Origin: Ulota crispa | Lineage: Eukaryota > Streptophyta > Bryopsida > Orthotrichales > Orthotrichaceae | Direction of reading: 5' to 3' | NCBI GenBank assembly: GCA_963920765.1 | Contig: OY987243.1 | Location: forward strand, 23,803,419 to 23,867,418 | DNA length: 64,000 nucleotides | Notes under the pieces: model-generated | The model's database searches: none | Seen by the model: the letters and a program-made list of their open reading frames with translations, nothing else | Told to the model about the DNA's origin: nothing | Position numbers and translations under genes: made by a program | Shown here: piece after piece, positions 50,353-62,204 of the stretch | Position numbering within the stretch: the stretch's first letter is position 1 | Layout of the letters: every line of letters starts with the position of its first letter

Positions 50353-53300
50353 TTAAGGGAAAGGTCCACCGGTAGGGGCGTTGCCCCATACGGAATCGAA
50401 GTTGTTGGGTCCATCACCTGGAGCAGGGAGGGCTGGTGGAGGGGTTGCGAGTTTCGTACGCGCTTTACTCCTCACGCCAAGCATTCGAAGAACAAACCGG
50501 GCAAGCTCTCCATACAGCACTCCAGCACGATCAAATAACTGCAATACATTTTTTTACAAAACGTAGATTGTTAGTGTCTGCCATCGCTAAAAGCAAGACC
50601 ACTTATGTTCAGCATTTCAATACATACTAACAAATATCCTTTGGTAACGGTCCTTTCAACCCTAAAGGACCAAAAGGCCAGCGCAAGAGTAAATAAATTT
50701 TCCAAGCAAGCAGCGAAAAACCAGTATTCTTTTTTACTTCTTCCAGTAAACAGCCAGAACTATATTCCTCGCCGAAGAAAAATACATAGACCTGCGGGCC
50801 GGTCACCTAGAGACTTTCTATTGTTCGAGTATTGTTTGCATGTTCTTCACGGCTTGTGGAGATATAAAATTTGCTACCCATCACAATTAATTTATTCAAA
50901 ATGATCAATTCAAATTTCTTCATTATCCCTTCACATACACTCATGTCTATAAAATCAAGGACACAACTCTGAAAGCTCTAGGCTTCACTACGTCCCCTTC
51001 AGCTATTAGAGGATTTACTTGTAGTACTTAATGCAAAACCTCCCAAACCCAAGTTCAAAAGAACATGACACAGGTGTCCACAAATCAATTACAATGAAAA
51101 GGCAAAAACATGAAAAACCCCATATTCAATCAATATGGAGTTGTCAGTTATATATGGAGTGTATCTGGACTATGTGTTGGTCCAGATACACTCCATATAT
51201 AACTGACAACTCCATATTGATCGAATATGGGGTTGAAAGCTTGGTCCTTCATGGATTAAATCTATTGGGATAAACTCTTACAATCTGTGTAGAAGCTCAA
51301 GCTTGGACGGGAAACGATGCTACAAGTATCAATATAGGTTTCAAATGTAATGTCACTGAAATAGCATTTCAAAGAATAACTATGTAAAGAACTTAAAAAC
51401 TAATTGGCAAAGAAGTTGAAAAAGTACAACAAAAATTGTACCCACCTGGAGCAAAGCGGTAATGAAAAAGTGCAAGGCCTGCGTGTTCTCATCCACCAGC
51501 ATGGACAGGCGTCCAAAGAAGGTCAAGAACCCATTCAACTGCAAAAGCCACGGGTACGAGCTCAGAAGCTGCCAACTGACGATAACGTAATTCTCGAAAT
51601 ACAGAAAAAATTACTAATTCTTAATTCCAGAATACACGACAACTATTGATTTAGCTCCTTAACTGGCAACACTGGCAGAAAAATCTTCATGCTGCAATTG
51701 TAGTATATACCCAGCAGCTGCCAAATTTACTTTTTACACAAGTATGTCACCCAAAGCAACACACAACCTACCCCTCGAAGCATATGCTGCCAGAAATTTG
51801 GTGCTGGAGGGGGTGGCCCTCCTCCCATGGGATCATTGGGATCACCGTTTGCGCCATAACCACCATAAGGACCCACGGCTCCCGGCCCACCCATGCCGCC
51901 AAATCCTCCCATACTCCCACCATACCCGCCCCCCATGCCTCCATACCCCCCGCTCATCCCACCATATCCTCCGTAGCTACTGCCTAAACCTCTGTTATAC
52001 ATGCCGCCGCCTCCATAAGAACTGCCCAAGCCTCCATAGCTGCTGCCATAACCACCTACACCTCCATAAGAACTGCCCCCGTAGGAACTTCCATAACCTC
52101 CTACACCACCATAAGAATTACCATAGGACCCGCCGTAAGTTGAACCTGACCCGTACATTGTAGAAGGCCTGTTATAAGAGTTCACAGCGCCTCCGTAACC
52201 TATCATCAGCACAAATCCATTATCAGTCATGTATGCAAAAACAGCCACGGTCAAAACCAAATTCAGCAGTTCACGAAGAAGAGCGTCCAATTTCCAAAAC
52301 TAAAAAACAAAAAAAAAACGAGACTATACATAATGAAGAAGTGCATATAAAGGAAAGCACCCTACAGATTCATCGATATCAATCGTAAAACCATACAAGC
52401 AGAGGTGAATTTAACCCCCCAATACCATGCAGGACATACACGTTGCATTCCTCATATTCAACTGCTGTTTTTATCCAGCAGGAAGCTACCTAGATAACAT
52501 GTTGAGTATTGCAGACTCATGCATGCTTTCTTGAATTATAATGATTCAAATCCACAAGCATGTTCTTTTTTTCCTCGTTTATGTGTACAGTTTAAGATTT
52601 GAGTGCATGATTTTTACAGAAACTCGTGATTACAGGCTATCATAAAAGCTCACATATAAAACAACAGAAATAATACTTTCACGTGGTTTCTGTCAGTTAA
52701 GCGCTTCTCAATCAATCTGAGGAGGTTCTAAGAAGACGTTTCCAACTTTGACTGTATGAAGGCTTTAGTTTACCATCATGGTTGACATACCTCAAAAGGT
52801 TGTAAAATTCGAGTATTATAGCAAGTCTGAGTTTCATCCAAGACCTGGTGTACATTAGAGGTTTATAACGAACATGTGTACCTGTAGAGTTTTGCTCCCA
52901 AGGTCGAGGAGGATTTGGTCGCCCAGCAACTGTACCCACTTGATTGGCAGCTCCATACTCATCAAGTTTTCCAGTGTCAGCAACACCAGCACTTGCAACA
53001 GTTGCCGCAGTACTGGCAGTGTTGGACGATGGTGCGAATGGAGATGGCCCGTTTGCGCTGCTTGTTTGAGTTCCAGCGCGCTCCCAAGGTTTAAGAGGTG
53101 CTTGGCGCCCTACACTCAAAAAAAACATATTAGCCAACAAACAACCGAGCGAGATCCAGCCAGCAAACATACACAAAGGCGTATACAATCGAAAACATTA
53201 TTTAGTGACATAGCTACCTACGAGAACAATCCCAACGACGAATCCTTTTGACATTATCACAGAAAATCAACCGAAATTAAAGCTCTGACAGACTCTCAGA

Positions 53301-54155
53301 TGTGAAAAACAATGACTGGTTGGCTCACGGAGCTCTCATTGTTTAAAAGCAGCGTAACTTTGCAAAGAAAGATGGCCAGAACTCATAGGCATGCAAATTC
53401 CAATGGTATGAGGACTCTCTAAATTGTCATGTCTTTTTCAAACGGGCACAAAACTTCTGATTCGCATGCCCGTTAACACCAGCTATGGTGACTATATTCA
53501 AACAAGCACTAGTGCTTTGCCTAGTGACTGAGAATTTTTTTTCACTACAGTCCATCCAGCAGCGGAAATTTCTTATATCATGACTTCCAAAGTATATGCA
53601 ATTCAAAGTTTTGAGAAATTGCAATCTCCAATAATTTCCTCACCGTAGAAAGCCTATCTGCAGCTGTTTGCGATAAACTTTATTTCAATGACAAGAACTA
53701 CAAATTCAGTGTGTCAATTACGTGGTATAAACGAAAGAGAAGAAATACACGACAGCGGTAATAGCAATTTTTCCACCATCAAGCAATTAGGTCACAAATC
53801 CATACTACCACGGTTTCAAATTAAGCTCACTCTTCCCAGCCACAGCATAAACACTAAACGCCATAGCGCATGTCAAAGATTCCATTACATACTAATTACT
53901 GAAAAAAAAAAAAACCTCTGAACATATACGCCAAGGACACACAGCATATTGACAAAACCAAGTATGCAAGCTCTGAAACGAACACTAAAAATTCCAATAC
54001 AAACGAGATACAGAGAAACATGAGTATAGCTGACTTGATACTGTACACGCCCTGCCCAGGCACAGCAAATTATGCTTTAAAATGTCTAATTACCAAAAGA
54101 ATAAGCAAATTATACGATCATATAATCTTAAGTGTAACATACCAGTGGCAGCCAT
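50353..54155 (-). CDS. PEX13: Peroxin-13, peroxisomal import docking protein
   Basis: Coding exons on the minus strand: 54,155-54,143, 53,109-52,882, 52,199-51,772, 51,538-51,446 and 50,538-50,353. All junctions are GT-AG and the joined frame is open for 315 residues (Arabidopsis PEX13 is of similar length). The N-terminus starts MAATGRQAPLKPWERAGT; a second PWEQ lies near residue 75. Residues ~82-200 are a YG/GSSYGG-rich low-complexity region. The C-terminal part has FFGRLSMLVDENTQALHF, LFDRAGVLYGELARFVL and ends near DSVWGNAP, all typical of plant PEX13, which lacks the SH3 domain of yeast and animal forms. PEX13 sits in the peroxisomal membrane with PEX14 and helps PEX5/PEX7 import matrix proteins. 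The 13-nt first coding exon was chosen because it supplies an ATG in frame and in good context; transcript data would settle it. Confidence 0.95.
51116..51234. repeat. 55-bp near-perfect hairpin in PEX13 intron 4
   Basis: Arms 51,116-51,170 and 51,180-51,234 are inverted with one mismatch and a 9-nt loop (TATGTGTTG). It lies in the intron between coding exons 4 and 5, so the PEX13 pre-mRNA would fold it. It could be a small-RNA precursor or a tiny foldback element. Confidence 0.9.
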
Positions 54156-54188
54156 CGGCAAACGCAACGCCTGGTCGCAAGAATTTCA

Positions 54189-54200
54189 TCAGACCTCCAT
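54189..54200 (-). other. Minimal upstream ORF before PEX13
   Basis: ATG GAG GTC TGA lies 45 nt upstream of the chosen start. Its stop overlaps the next ATG (TGATG, 54,189-54,187), which opens a second, out-of-frame reading frame crossing the main start and, after splicing, ending in exon 2 (about 21 codons). Relevant only if the transcript begins upstream of 54,200. Confidence 0.5.
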
Positions 54201-54607
54201 AATCAACTTCTTCTGCACCTCCACAGTTCAATCACTCCTCCGTCTCCACCAAAATCCTCAAAAACAAATCTGTTCGCACACCACGGATCCTGCAAATTCA
54301 CGAAACTCGATTCCCTCTCATTCAGAACCCTAGCTGTGGCTGTGAAGGTCCGTTCGGGCTCGTGAGAGGCTCACATTACGCGGTTGGAAAGAGTGGAGGA
54401 GGAGGGAGAGGATGCGGAGGGTGACGATTGGAGAGATGGAGGGTGGAATTGCGGAGACGGAGGTGGTGCGGGAGAAGAGAGACGGTGGTGGTTTGAGAAA
54501 TGTTGCTGGTTGTGTGGCGGTCGCGGTTCTGCTTGCACCGTCCGCCCGTCGGAGGTGGCTCCGTGGATGGATGTTCCTCGTTATGGGACTGATTTATCAT
54601 CGATATG

Positions 54608-54710
54608 GACAGTTTTCGTCGAGAGGGACAGTTTTCGTCGAGATGGACAGTTTTCGTCGAGAGGGACAGTTTTCGTCGAGATGGACAGTTTTCGTCGGGA
54701 TGGACGAGGG
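54608..54710. repeat. 19-bp tandem repeat upstream of PEX13
   Basis: About five and a half units of GACAGTTTTCGTCGAGAKG, with period 19 at 54,608, 54,627, 54,646, 54,665, 54,684 and a degenerate last unit. It ends directly at the TTAA of the next DNA element. Confidence 0.85.
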
Positions 54711-54714
54711 TTAA

Positions 54715-55611
54715 CCCCTAAATGCCCAAGGCACCCAATTTGGGTGTCCACAAACTTCAAGAAACTTTCAAACCCGGTTGAAGGTAGGGATTTTATCAGT
54801 TTGTGGTTTTTTTTTTGAAAAAGTTGCATGCTAAAGTTAGTTTCACGGTTTAAATTCAACTTCTTCCATATCTTATTTTAATTGTTTTTAGTGGAAGGTT
54901 AATTGCAAGCATACATTTTGTGACATGAATAGTGTTGTGAATAGTGTCGCAGAGCCTATGAGAAGTTGCCATATTGAAAAGGTGGGCATCAAGTTGAGCA
55001 AAAGGTGAAGATTTCCCTTGGGCACTCCCTTGGGCAATAAGGGCCTTTTTACTGAAATTTTGACATTTAACAAAATCTAAAAGTGCTTTTGGACTAATTT
55101 CACTTGGAATGTCTTTGTTATAAAAATTAGAATCCTTTCAACGTTGAAAATTCTTTCATTCATATGTTTTTTGGTCAATAATTGGAGCTGAAATTTTCTT
55201 TATATTAGACAGTGGCATTTTGACAGTTGCATTGCAGGCTCATTCGTGAAATTGTGGTCATGGATTTGGAAGGGGAGCCATTGATTTTGAAGTAACAACA
55301 ATAAACACTAAAGCAATCTAATTGGTTGTTTTCCAATTTTGTATCCAAAAGTTGCCAATTTGCATTAGAAGTTTTGGGCAGCTCTAGAAAAAGCAAAAAA
55401 TTCTATTTTCATCATCATTCAATTGCAAATATCTTAAAATTTGCACGGCCATTTTGGATTCTTTTTGGGTAGCGCCATGTAGAAGTCTTGAAGTTCAAGA
55501 TTCAATGGTTACAATTTTATTTTGATGTTTAATAATGATCTTACAAGGACAATTCAAAAACTTCAAAACTGCCTTCCGAAAACAAGAAAAACACCCTTGG
55601 GCATTTAGGGG
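54715..55611 (-). mobile_element. TTAA element, CCCAAGG subclass, copy 2
   Basis: TTAA (54,711-54,714), CCCCTAAATGCCCAAGG; right end CCCTTGGGCATTTAGGGG, TTAA (55,612-55,615). Reverse complement of the 24,067 copy by eye over its length. 897 bp, and about 0.5 kb upstream of the PEX13 start. Confidence 0.9.
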
Positions 55612-55615
55612 TTAA

Positions 55616-56208
55616 TGGCTTCCAACTTGCTGCCCCCTCAAAGGAAGACCGGATCAATGTAAGAGCATCTCCACCCTGTAGAGATAAAAGGAACTCAAAA
55701 AAAAAAATTCGAGAGCATTTCCATTCAATCTTTCAATGAACACGCACAACGTAGCACATGCTTCACTACCGGCAACCACTAGACAATCACTCGGGCGCAA
55801 GTAGTTGGCAAACCTCTACAAAATTAAAGGGAATAGTCTTCCTTCCAAACGTTGCGTGAACTATTGCGTGGAAGTTCAAATCTTGAACTCTGGCGTGCAC
55901 AGAATGAAGTAGCTTTGCTTGCTCTCTCAACAGTCACGTTTGCGTGTGTGCTTGCGTTTGCAGTGGAGATGCTCTAAGTATTGGGAGTATCGGCATTTAG
56001 TTACAAGCTAGCCGGTTGATTTTGAGAATTGTCAAATTGAATTCAAAAGTTTAGGAAGAAAACTGATCATTTAAGAAGAAAAAAAGAGAATATTTTTTAT
56101 TCTATATACTTAGCCGGGAGTACACTCTATACAACCAGGTGGCCTAAGAGAATGTAGGATATTGGCAGGTTAAGCTAAAAATACTTCCCGGATTGTGGAC
56201 TAGATATG
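55616..56208. other. Intergenic, no gene seen
   Basis: No recognisable feature. Confidence 0.4.
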
Positions 56209-56210
56209 TA

Positions 56211-56534
56211 AGGTAGGAGGCTCATAAATTACTTAGGCTTTAAAACTGCTCACCTTCTCAAATTTACATCTTTTGTACATGTTATTTTTCATAGTCCTCA
56301 ACAATATACAAGTAGCATACATTTGAGGAGGTGGGCAATTTTAGAGTACTATGCCACTTCAACTTCAAAATTTCATAACTTATTCCACAAAGCTCCAAAA
56401 ATATGAAACAACTTGGGTTAGATGCCAATTCCTCTTGTCTTTCAAAGAAAATTTATTATAAAATATTCAAGAAGTTTCATGTCTCCAAAAGTTAGTTTCA
56501 GTCCTTAGATGGTTGGTTTATGAGCCTCCAACCT
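56211..56534 (+). mobile_element. AGGTAG-ended MITE, 'H' type, copy 2
   Basis: AGGTAGGAGGCTCATAAA ... TTTATGAGCCTCCAACCT, flanked by TA on both sides; 324 bp. Confidence 0.75.
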
Positions 56535-56536
56535 TA

Positions 56537-58860
56537 TTAGGTAATTGTTTTCTTAGACCTGGTTATAAATACAGGCCACTTTTAGTGAGCGCCAGCTCAA
56601 CAAAACCAATTGTGCTTTGATGACCGGTTTTAAGAAAACAATTATTAAACATAATTGGTTTCAGTAATAAAAAGCCAATTAGTAAGTGACACATTAGTGA
56701 GACTTTGTTTATGGATGAGATTCATCTTTGAAAATGTCACATCATTACCTAGTTGGCATCTCATAACCAATTTCTAATTTTGGATTGTTAATGGTTGTTT
56801 ATCTCGGTTGGTTATTGATTGTGGACTACTCTTTTGTGAGCCAATTATTGAGCAAAGACGTCAACAAAACTCACAAAGAAACCGGTTATGAATAGGAAAT
56901 TCTACTTTGTTACGTTGATTTATTTGTATTACTAATAGTTTATGAGCGCAAAACTAGTGCCATTAAAAATAAATATACATGTATACTTTGACCTCAATAA
57001 AATTAAATATGTCATAAAGAGAGTGCCTTCTATTAATGTATAAGGTCATTGTATTAATATGATAAATTAGTTTAAAATGCGCACTTTCAACTAGAAAAAG
57101 GCCTAGCAACAAAAATGAAGCAAGTGAGAACAAAAGCTTTAGCGTAGTAAGTTTGATCCCTTGGTGTTTTAGTTATGATAAAGATTTCTCTTTTATCATT
57201 GATGGGAACCACTTGGCATTACTAACAATCATTCATGTAGTACCACCCAAGCTTAACACTTCAATTCTAGATATCCAAAGAATTTGACATCAAATTGCCT
57301 ATTTACAAGATTTCAAGTTGAAGGAGCCCTTGGATTCAAAGAAATCAAAGGAGAAAAGGCGTCCTTGCTCAGGGTGAATGGGCACTACTTGAAATTAAGA
57401 CATTGTGGTGAAGGCTAAGAAACAATACTAGTTCCAATTTCCTAAGTTAAACTAACCAACAATTGTCCATGGAACTCATCTTTGTTGTATAAAACAAGAC
57501 ACCTAGCTAAGAGATAGTAATGCCATCATAAGTGGTAAAATTGTTAAAGCCCATTTAGCTCACATATTCAATTTTTTATTATTATTGTTACATGTTAAAT
57601 ACATAAAGAAAATTTCATGGATACCTTTGAAGTTTGCAAAATTTGCACAAGGTAGACAAACCCATACCCAACTATTTAAGGGTTTGGGACACCTCAAAGT
57701 CTTAGAGAATTCAAGAAAAAAATCCATAGGGTTAGCCTTTCAACAAGCAATCATGGACATAATTTTTGTGGAAAAAAGTATTGTAAATTATTTTATACTA
57801 AAGGGCAAAGTTGTAGCTCATAGGGTCCCTACTAGCAACTCTAGAATAACTTTGAAACTGCTTGAATGTGTTCCTGTAATAGCACTTGACACTCTCAATT
57901 CCAACCCTTCCATTGAAACTAGCTCAGCAATTGAAATGTGGCAGGATTTGCTTGTGCAAGTAGAGTTCACAGCTCCACTATCGATTCAACAGCGTGTGGT
58001 GAAACCCTCAAAAGTAGGATGCAAACATTAGAGGAAAAATGAGCTCAAGAGAAGGCCTTTCAATCTTGACACACTACCATATTTATTGAGGTAAGAGAAG
58101 CATATGTAAGGTACCTACACAAGGGTCTCTACCTTGTGTGAAGTACTCAAATGTACCATGCATTAGCAAAATTTTGAACCCTCCACAAGGCCCTTAAGAG
58201 ATGACACTCTTAACTTTTATTGAGCATAGGCCGAGTACATTAGAAGCATGTGAGAACTTTTGTGAAGTGTCTCTATCTCGTATGACTTTCCTATTGTACA
58301 CCACCAAAATTATGAATAGAAAATGGCAATCTAGTACTATGTCATAATTTTTTAATTACTCTCCTACTATTGTACACAATCATAACTAAATGTGACCCTC
58401 ACAAATACTAAGGTTGAAGATTTTAATATAGAGAAAAAGGACCATGGTAATATGTACATGTAATTGTGGCACCCAATGAAAATTGGACATGCCAATGTTA
58501 GCCATGATTGTAGTCAAAGGCATAGTAGGGTGTAAGGAATTTTTGTTTTCCCAAAGTACAAATTAAAACAATTAAAGAGACCCCTTGAAAGGGGTTCTTA
58601 GGGGCCTTGTGAAGGGCTCACATTTTTTCTAATGCTACATGACAATAGGATTTGATGATGCAAAGCAGTATTATAACATGATAGTCACTAATGCAAGGAC
58701 CTCTAGTGGGACACAAGAATAAACTACCATTAGAATTTTCAATCAAACAAGGACACTCATCAAACAAATAGAGTATAATATTGTAAAAAGAAATTATCCT
58801 CATGAAGTACTACATCATGAGTTGCAAGTGGGTATAGGGCATTACTCTCCTTTGATTTGA
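56537..58860. other. Intergenic, unrecognised
   Basis: An open stretch of 148 codons at 57,585-58,031 (plus) starts in a fragment of the GGGAAA MITE (57,606-57,650) and shows no domain I know. Short shared words at 58,600-58,640 and 59,240-59,275 suggest a decayed larger element around the palindrome. Confidence 0.4.
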
Positions 58861-58869
58861 AAAAGGACA

Positions 58870-59217
58870 TTACATTTAAAACACCATATTCATTAAAATG
58901 GGAGATTTCTAGTGAATTGAGAGGTAGTTGAAAGGAAATCAAATGAAAGGTTTTATTGCAATTTAGCTTGACTTGAGCTAAATTGACATAAAACCTTCTA
59001 GTTTTAGGTCAATTTTGAAAGGTTTTATTGCAATTTAGCTCGACTTGAGCTAAATTGCAATAAAACCTTTCAAAATTGACCTAAAACTAGAAGGTTTTAT
59101 GTCAATTTAGTTGAAAACTCTACTTTTAATGGAAATTGCTGATTTAGATCAAGATCAACAGGGTTATTTTGAGAGGTGCCCAATCTCCCATTTTAATGAA
59201 TATGGTGTTTTAAATGC
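58870..59217. repeat. Large palindrome with perfect 63-bp core
   Basis: Core arms 58,978-59,040 and 59,048-59,110 are perfectly inverted with a 7-nt loop (CGACTTG). A third, direct copy of part of the arm precedes them at 58,944-58,979. Outer matching arms (CACCATATTCATTAAAATGG at ~58,881 and its complement at ~59,190) widen the palindrome to about 350 bp. Confidence 0.9.
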
Positions 59218-59585
59218 TTTTACCCCTCTAGACACCTCCCTTGAGGGCCTTTTGTTGGGCTCATTTTTCCTCTAATGATTGGGGACTGATCAAGATTAGG
59301 TGTGTTTACTTTAGATACCCTTGCTTTTTCAAAAATTGCACTAGTGTTTGGGGAGAAATTTTAGGTTCATCAGCTAAAATCTAGCATTCCCTAGTTTCAA
59401 CCAAATTTTCACTGACATGCACTAATTATTTCTTGTAAAATTTCTATACTTCTAATGTATTATACTATACTTAGAACTTTTAAAGAAAAGTGACTGGTTT
59501 TTTTATCAAGTAGTTTCAAATTTCAACCAGTTTTTTGTAATTTCAACCGACCGCCACAGTAACCGCCGGTTCTCCCCCGAACATT

Positions 59586-59670
59586 GAATTGCACAAACAC
59601 CCTTGGATCAGAATTAAGTCCAGACATTTATTTGTTGTGCTTGTACCTCCTTCATGACCAATGTTGAAAC
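59586..59670 (+). mobile_element. Fragment of GGGAAA MITE at the POP 5' side
   Basis: TTGCACAAACACCCTTGGAT to CTTCATGACCAATGTTGAA matches the left half of the copies at 46,159 and 63,722. Another fragment with ATACCCTTGCTTTTTCA is at 59,318-59,345. The fragment ends about 195 bp before the POP start codon. Confidence 0.7.
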
Positions 59671-61470
59671 CTGGTACGGGCTTTCTTTCCAACGCGATAG
59701 AAACCGTTGAGCCCAAACGTCTCCCGCTCATTCTGCAGTCATTCTTCCTCCTCAGATCGACAGGGCAATCGCCGGCTTTTGGGAGCTTCAGATCTGATTT
59801 TTTCTTCTTCTCAAGCAAGCTGAGGACTTTCGAAATTGGTAAGATTTTTCAGTGTCGCTTGAGCAATGCTACTCGACATGTTCTCCATCTACATTGCTCT
59901 TTCATCACTGCGGTTGCTCTTGAAGTTTAGGCAACCTGTGGCCGGGCATGTGGCGAGGCGAGTAAGCAAAAGGTCTGATCAATATTTGAATTCTAGTACT
60001 ACCGGTAGTGCAGGCAGAAAACTTTCTCACTGGGAAAACGCCGACTTCAATAGAGAGGAACTCTGGTCTACCAAACCCAGACGATACATAGGTATGCAGA
60101 GGGATGGAATTCGAGTTTCAGCTACGGCGCTGAATGCAGTGTTAGGTCCTGCTCAATATTCGAAGGAACAACTACTGCAGCCGAACATATTATCGAGTAC
60201 TAACCAAGCCGTCTCGACGACGAAACCTCAGGCTATTAATAACTCACCACCACCTGTCCTTTCCAAGTTTGCTCGCCGTTGTGTTGGGAGGATTAATGCG
60301 CAAATCCAAAAGTCATCTTTACTCTTACCTACTCAGGTTTCTCAATTGGGTGCTGCAAGTACTACTTCTGGCAAGGCTTTGGATTTGGGACGCGGGGAAC
60401 CATGGGAGAAGGCTGCGCACAAGTTGGGTCTACTGCCTTTTCCTGCTGCATCGTCTCTCAAGTCGACAGAGGCATCTGCAAAAGCTTACTCACCTGAGGG
60501 CGGCAAAACTAAGAAGACTCCTGTAGTGAGGAAGACCAGTGGTGGTAAGAAAGCAGGCGCCGATCGTTCAATGGACGAAAGTAGTAAGCCCAAACAACGC
60601 AAACCGAGAGCGAAGCGGATTATAATGTCGGTTACGCTGCAGTCAGACGAATTAATAATGGCATCTTCCAAAGAATGTGCTTTGGTCATTGATAGCGTGG
60701 AAAAGGCTACACGGGTTGTCCAGCAGCTGATGGGCAAGTACAAGGATGTGGTGCATGTTTGGGATACTGAGGTATAATTCTTTCAGTCAGTACTTCAAGA
60801 TTAAGTTGCTTGACTCTGGTTTAGTGGTCCCTTTATGTTTCTGAAATGTGTGTTAACTAACGGTCACTGGCAAGGTGATTTTTCTTATTAGTGTTCCAGT
60901 TTGTCCGTGATTATATGAGATGAGGAGTTTTAGGGCTTTAATTAGAGTATATGCTCCCATTCCTTCATTTTCCTTTCTTTTTTATTGCGTGCATTGGATT
61001 TCTCACTCGTCCATTTTCATTTTAACTGTACATTACAACTAGAATTTCTATCTTTTGAAATGATGTTCATACTGTAGCGCCAACTTCGGACAGTAAACTT
61101 AGTTAGTGCTTATGATGATGCTCTAGCATGGAGAAATTGACGTCAAGAAAGAGAGTCCAGTTGGACATGGGCGAATTCCATATTTCAGCATCTATTGTGG
61201 ACCCAGTGGTAATTTTGGGGATGGCAAGAACCGTCTTTCGGTAGATGTGCTCGATGATGGACAGGCGGATGTTATGAAAGTGCTTAAACCTTATTTTGAA
61301 GATCCTTGTGTTAAGAAGGTACGTAGGTCTAACTTTGAAATTTTTTTTATCGAGATGTAAAAAATACGGTGTCGAAAATTGCATCAGACTGACGTTGGGG
61401 TAATTATGTTATCAAAGCGTTTTTTCATTTCGCTTTTTACATTGAGACCAACTGAATGACTTAGATGTAA

Positions 61471-61781
61471 GGGAAAATTTCATGGATACCCCTGATGTTT
61501 GCAATATTTTCATAGATACCCTGCTTTTTCAGAAATATCACAAATACCCTTGAACCAAAAAAATTGGGCGTTTGTTTTGTTGTGCATGTCACTTCCATTC
61601 TTCCTTTGTGTGCATGTAGAATAAGAAAGAAGTAGTTTTCCCACAAAGGAAGAAGGAAATGACATGCATAATAGAAAAAATGCCTAATTTTTTTGGTCCA
61701 AGGGTATTTGTGATATTTTTGAAAAAGCAGGGGTATTTATAAAAATATTGCAAACTTCAGGGGTATCCATGAAATTTTCCC
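61471..61781. mobile_element. Mutator-like foldback MITE in POP intron 2
   Basis: 311 bp, ends GGGAAAATTTCATGGATACC and its complement, arms of ~95 bp. Perfect 9-bp duplication TAGATGTAA at 61,462-61,470 and 61,782-61,790. The best-preserved copy of its family here. Confidence 0.9.
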
Positions 61782-61969
61782 TAGATGTAAATATTGCTTT
61801 TCTATTTCTTGTCAATATTTTAATGAAAGTCCACTACATTTCTGACACGTACAGCAATAATGCAGTTTTTTGGAATCAAAATTTGATAAGCATGATCAGA
61901 ATGATATTGGGAATTGATCAAACCGGTTCCTAAGGAATTTTAAAATGAGTAACTCTGTGTGGACAATGT

Positions 61970-62204
61970 TTGGGATGTTGCCTACCAAAAGTGTTGTTTG
62001 TATTTGTACAAGAACCATATAGTACTTGAAGAAGTGACTTAATGATAAATGTCAAAAATTTCCCAAAAAATCCTAGTTGACAAGTAGTATGCTCTACAAC
62101 TTGGCTTGAAACTTACAACTCCTATGGGGTTCATGTGCTATCCAAATACCCCATCCGTATATAACTTGGGAGTCCGTATACAAAACAGCAACATCCTTTA
62201 GGGG
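61970..62204 (-). mobile_element. TTAA element, short class E, copy 2
   Basis: Right end GCAACATCCTTTAGGGG followed by TTAG (one base from TTAA). Reverse complement of 33,107-33,343 by eye. The left end keeps GGATGTTGCC but the outermost bases have decayed. In POP intron 2. Confidence 0.7.

Noticed and set aside
50648..50682. GGTCCTTTCAACCCTAAAGGACC as another TTAA-type element
   Set aside because: Only a short palindrome resembling the element ends; no second end or TTAA pair could be placed. It may be an excision scar.
54384..54818. Open frames on the plus strand upstream of PEX13
   Set aside because: They run through the probable PEX13 leader, the 19-bp array and a DNA element; low-complexity translation with no domain.
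57585..58031. 148-codon open frame as a gene
   Set aside because: Starts inside a MITE fragment, shows no domain, no splice or neighbour support.
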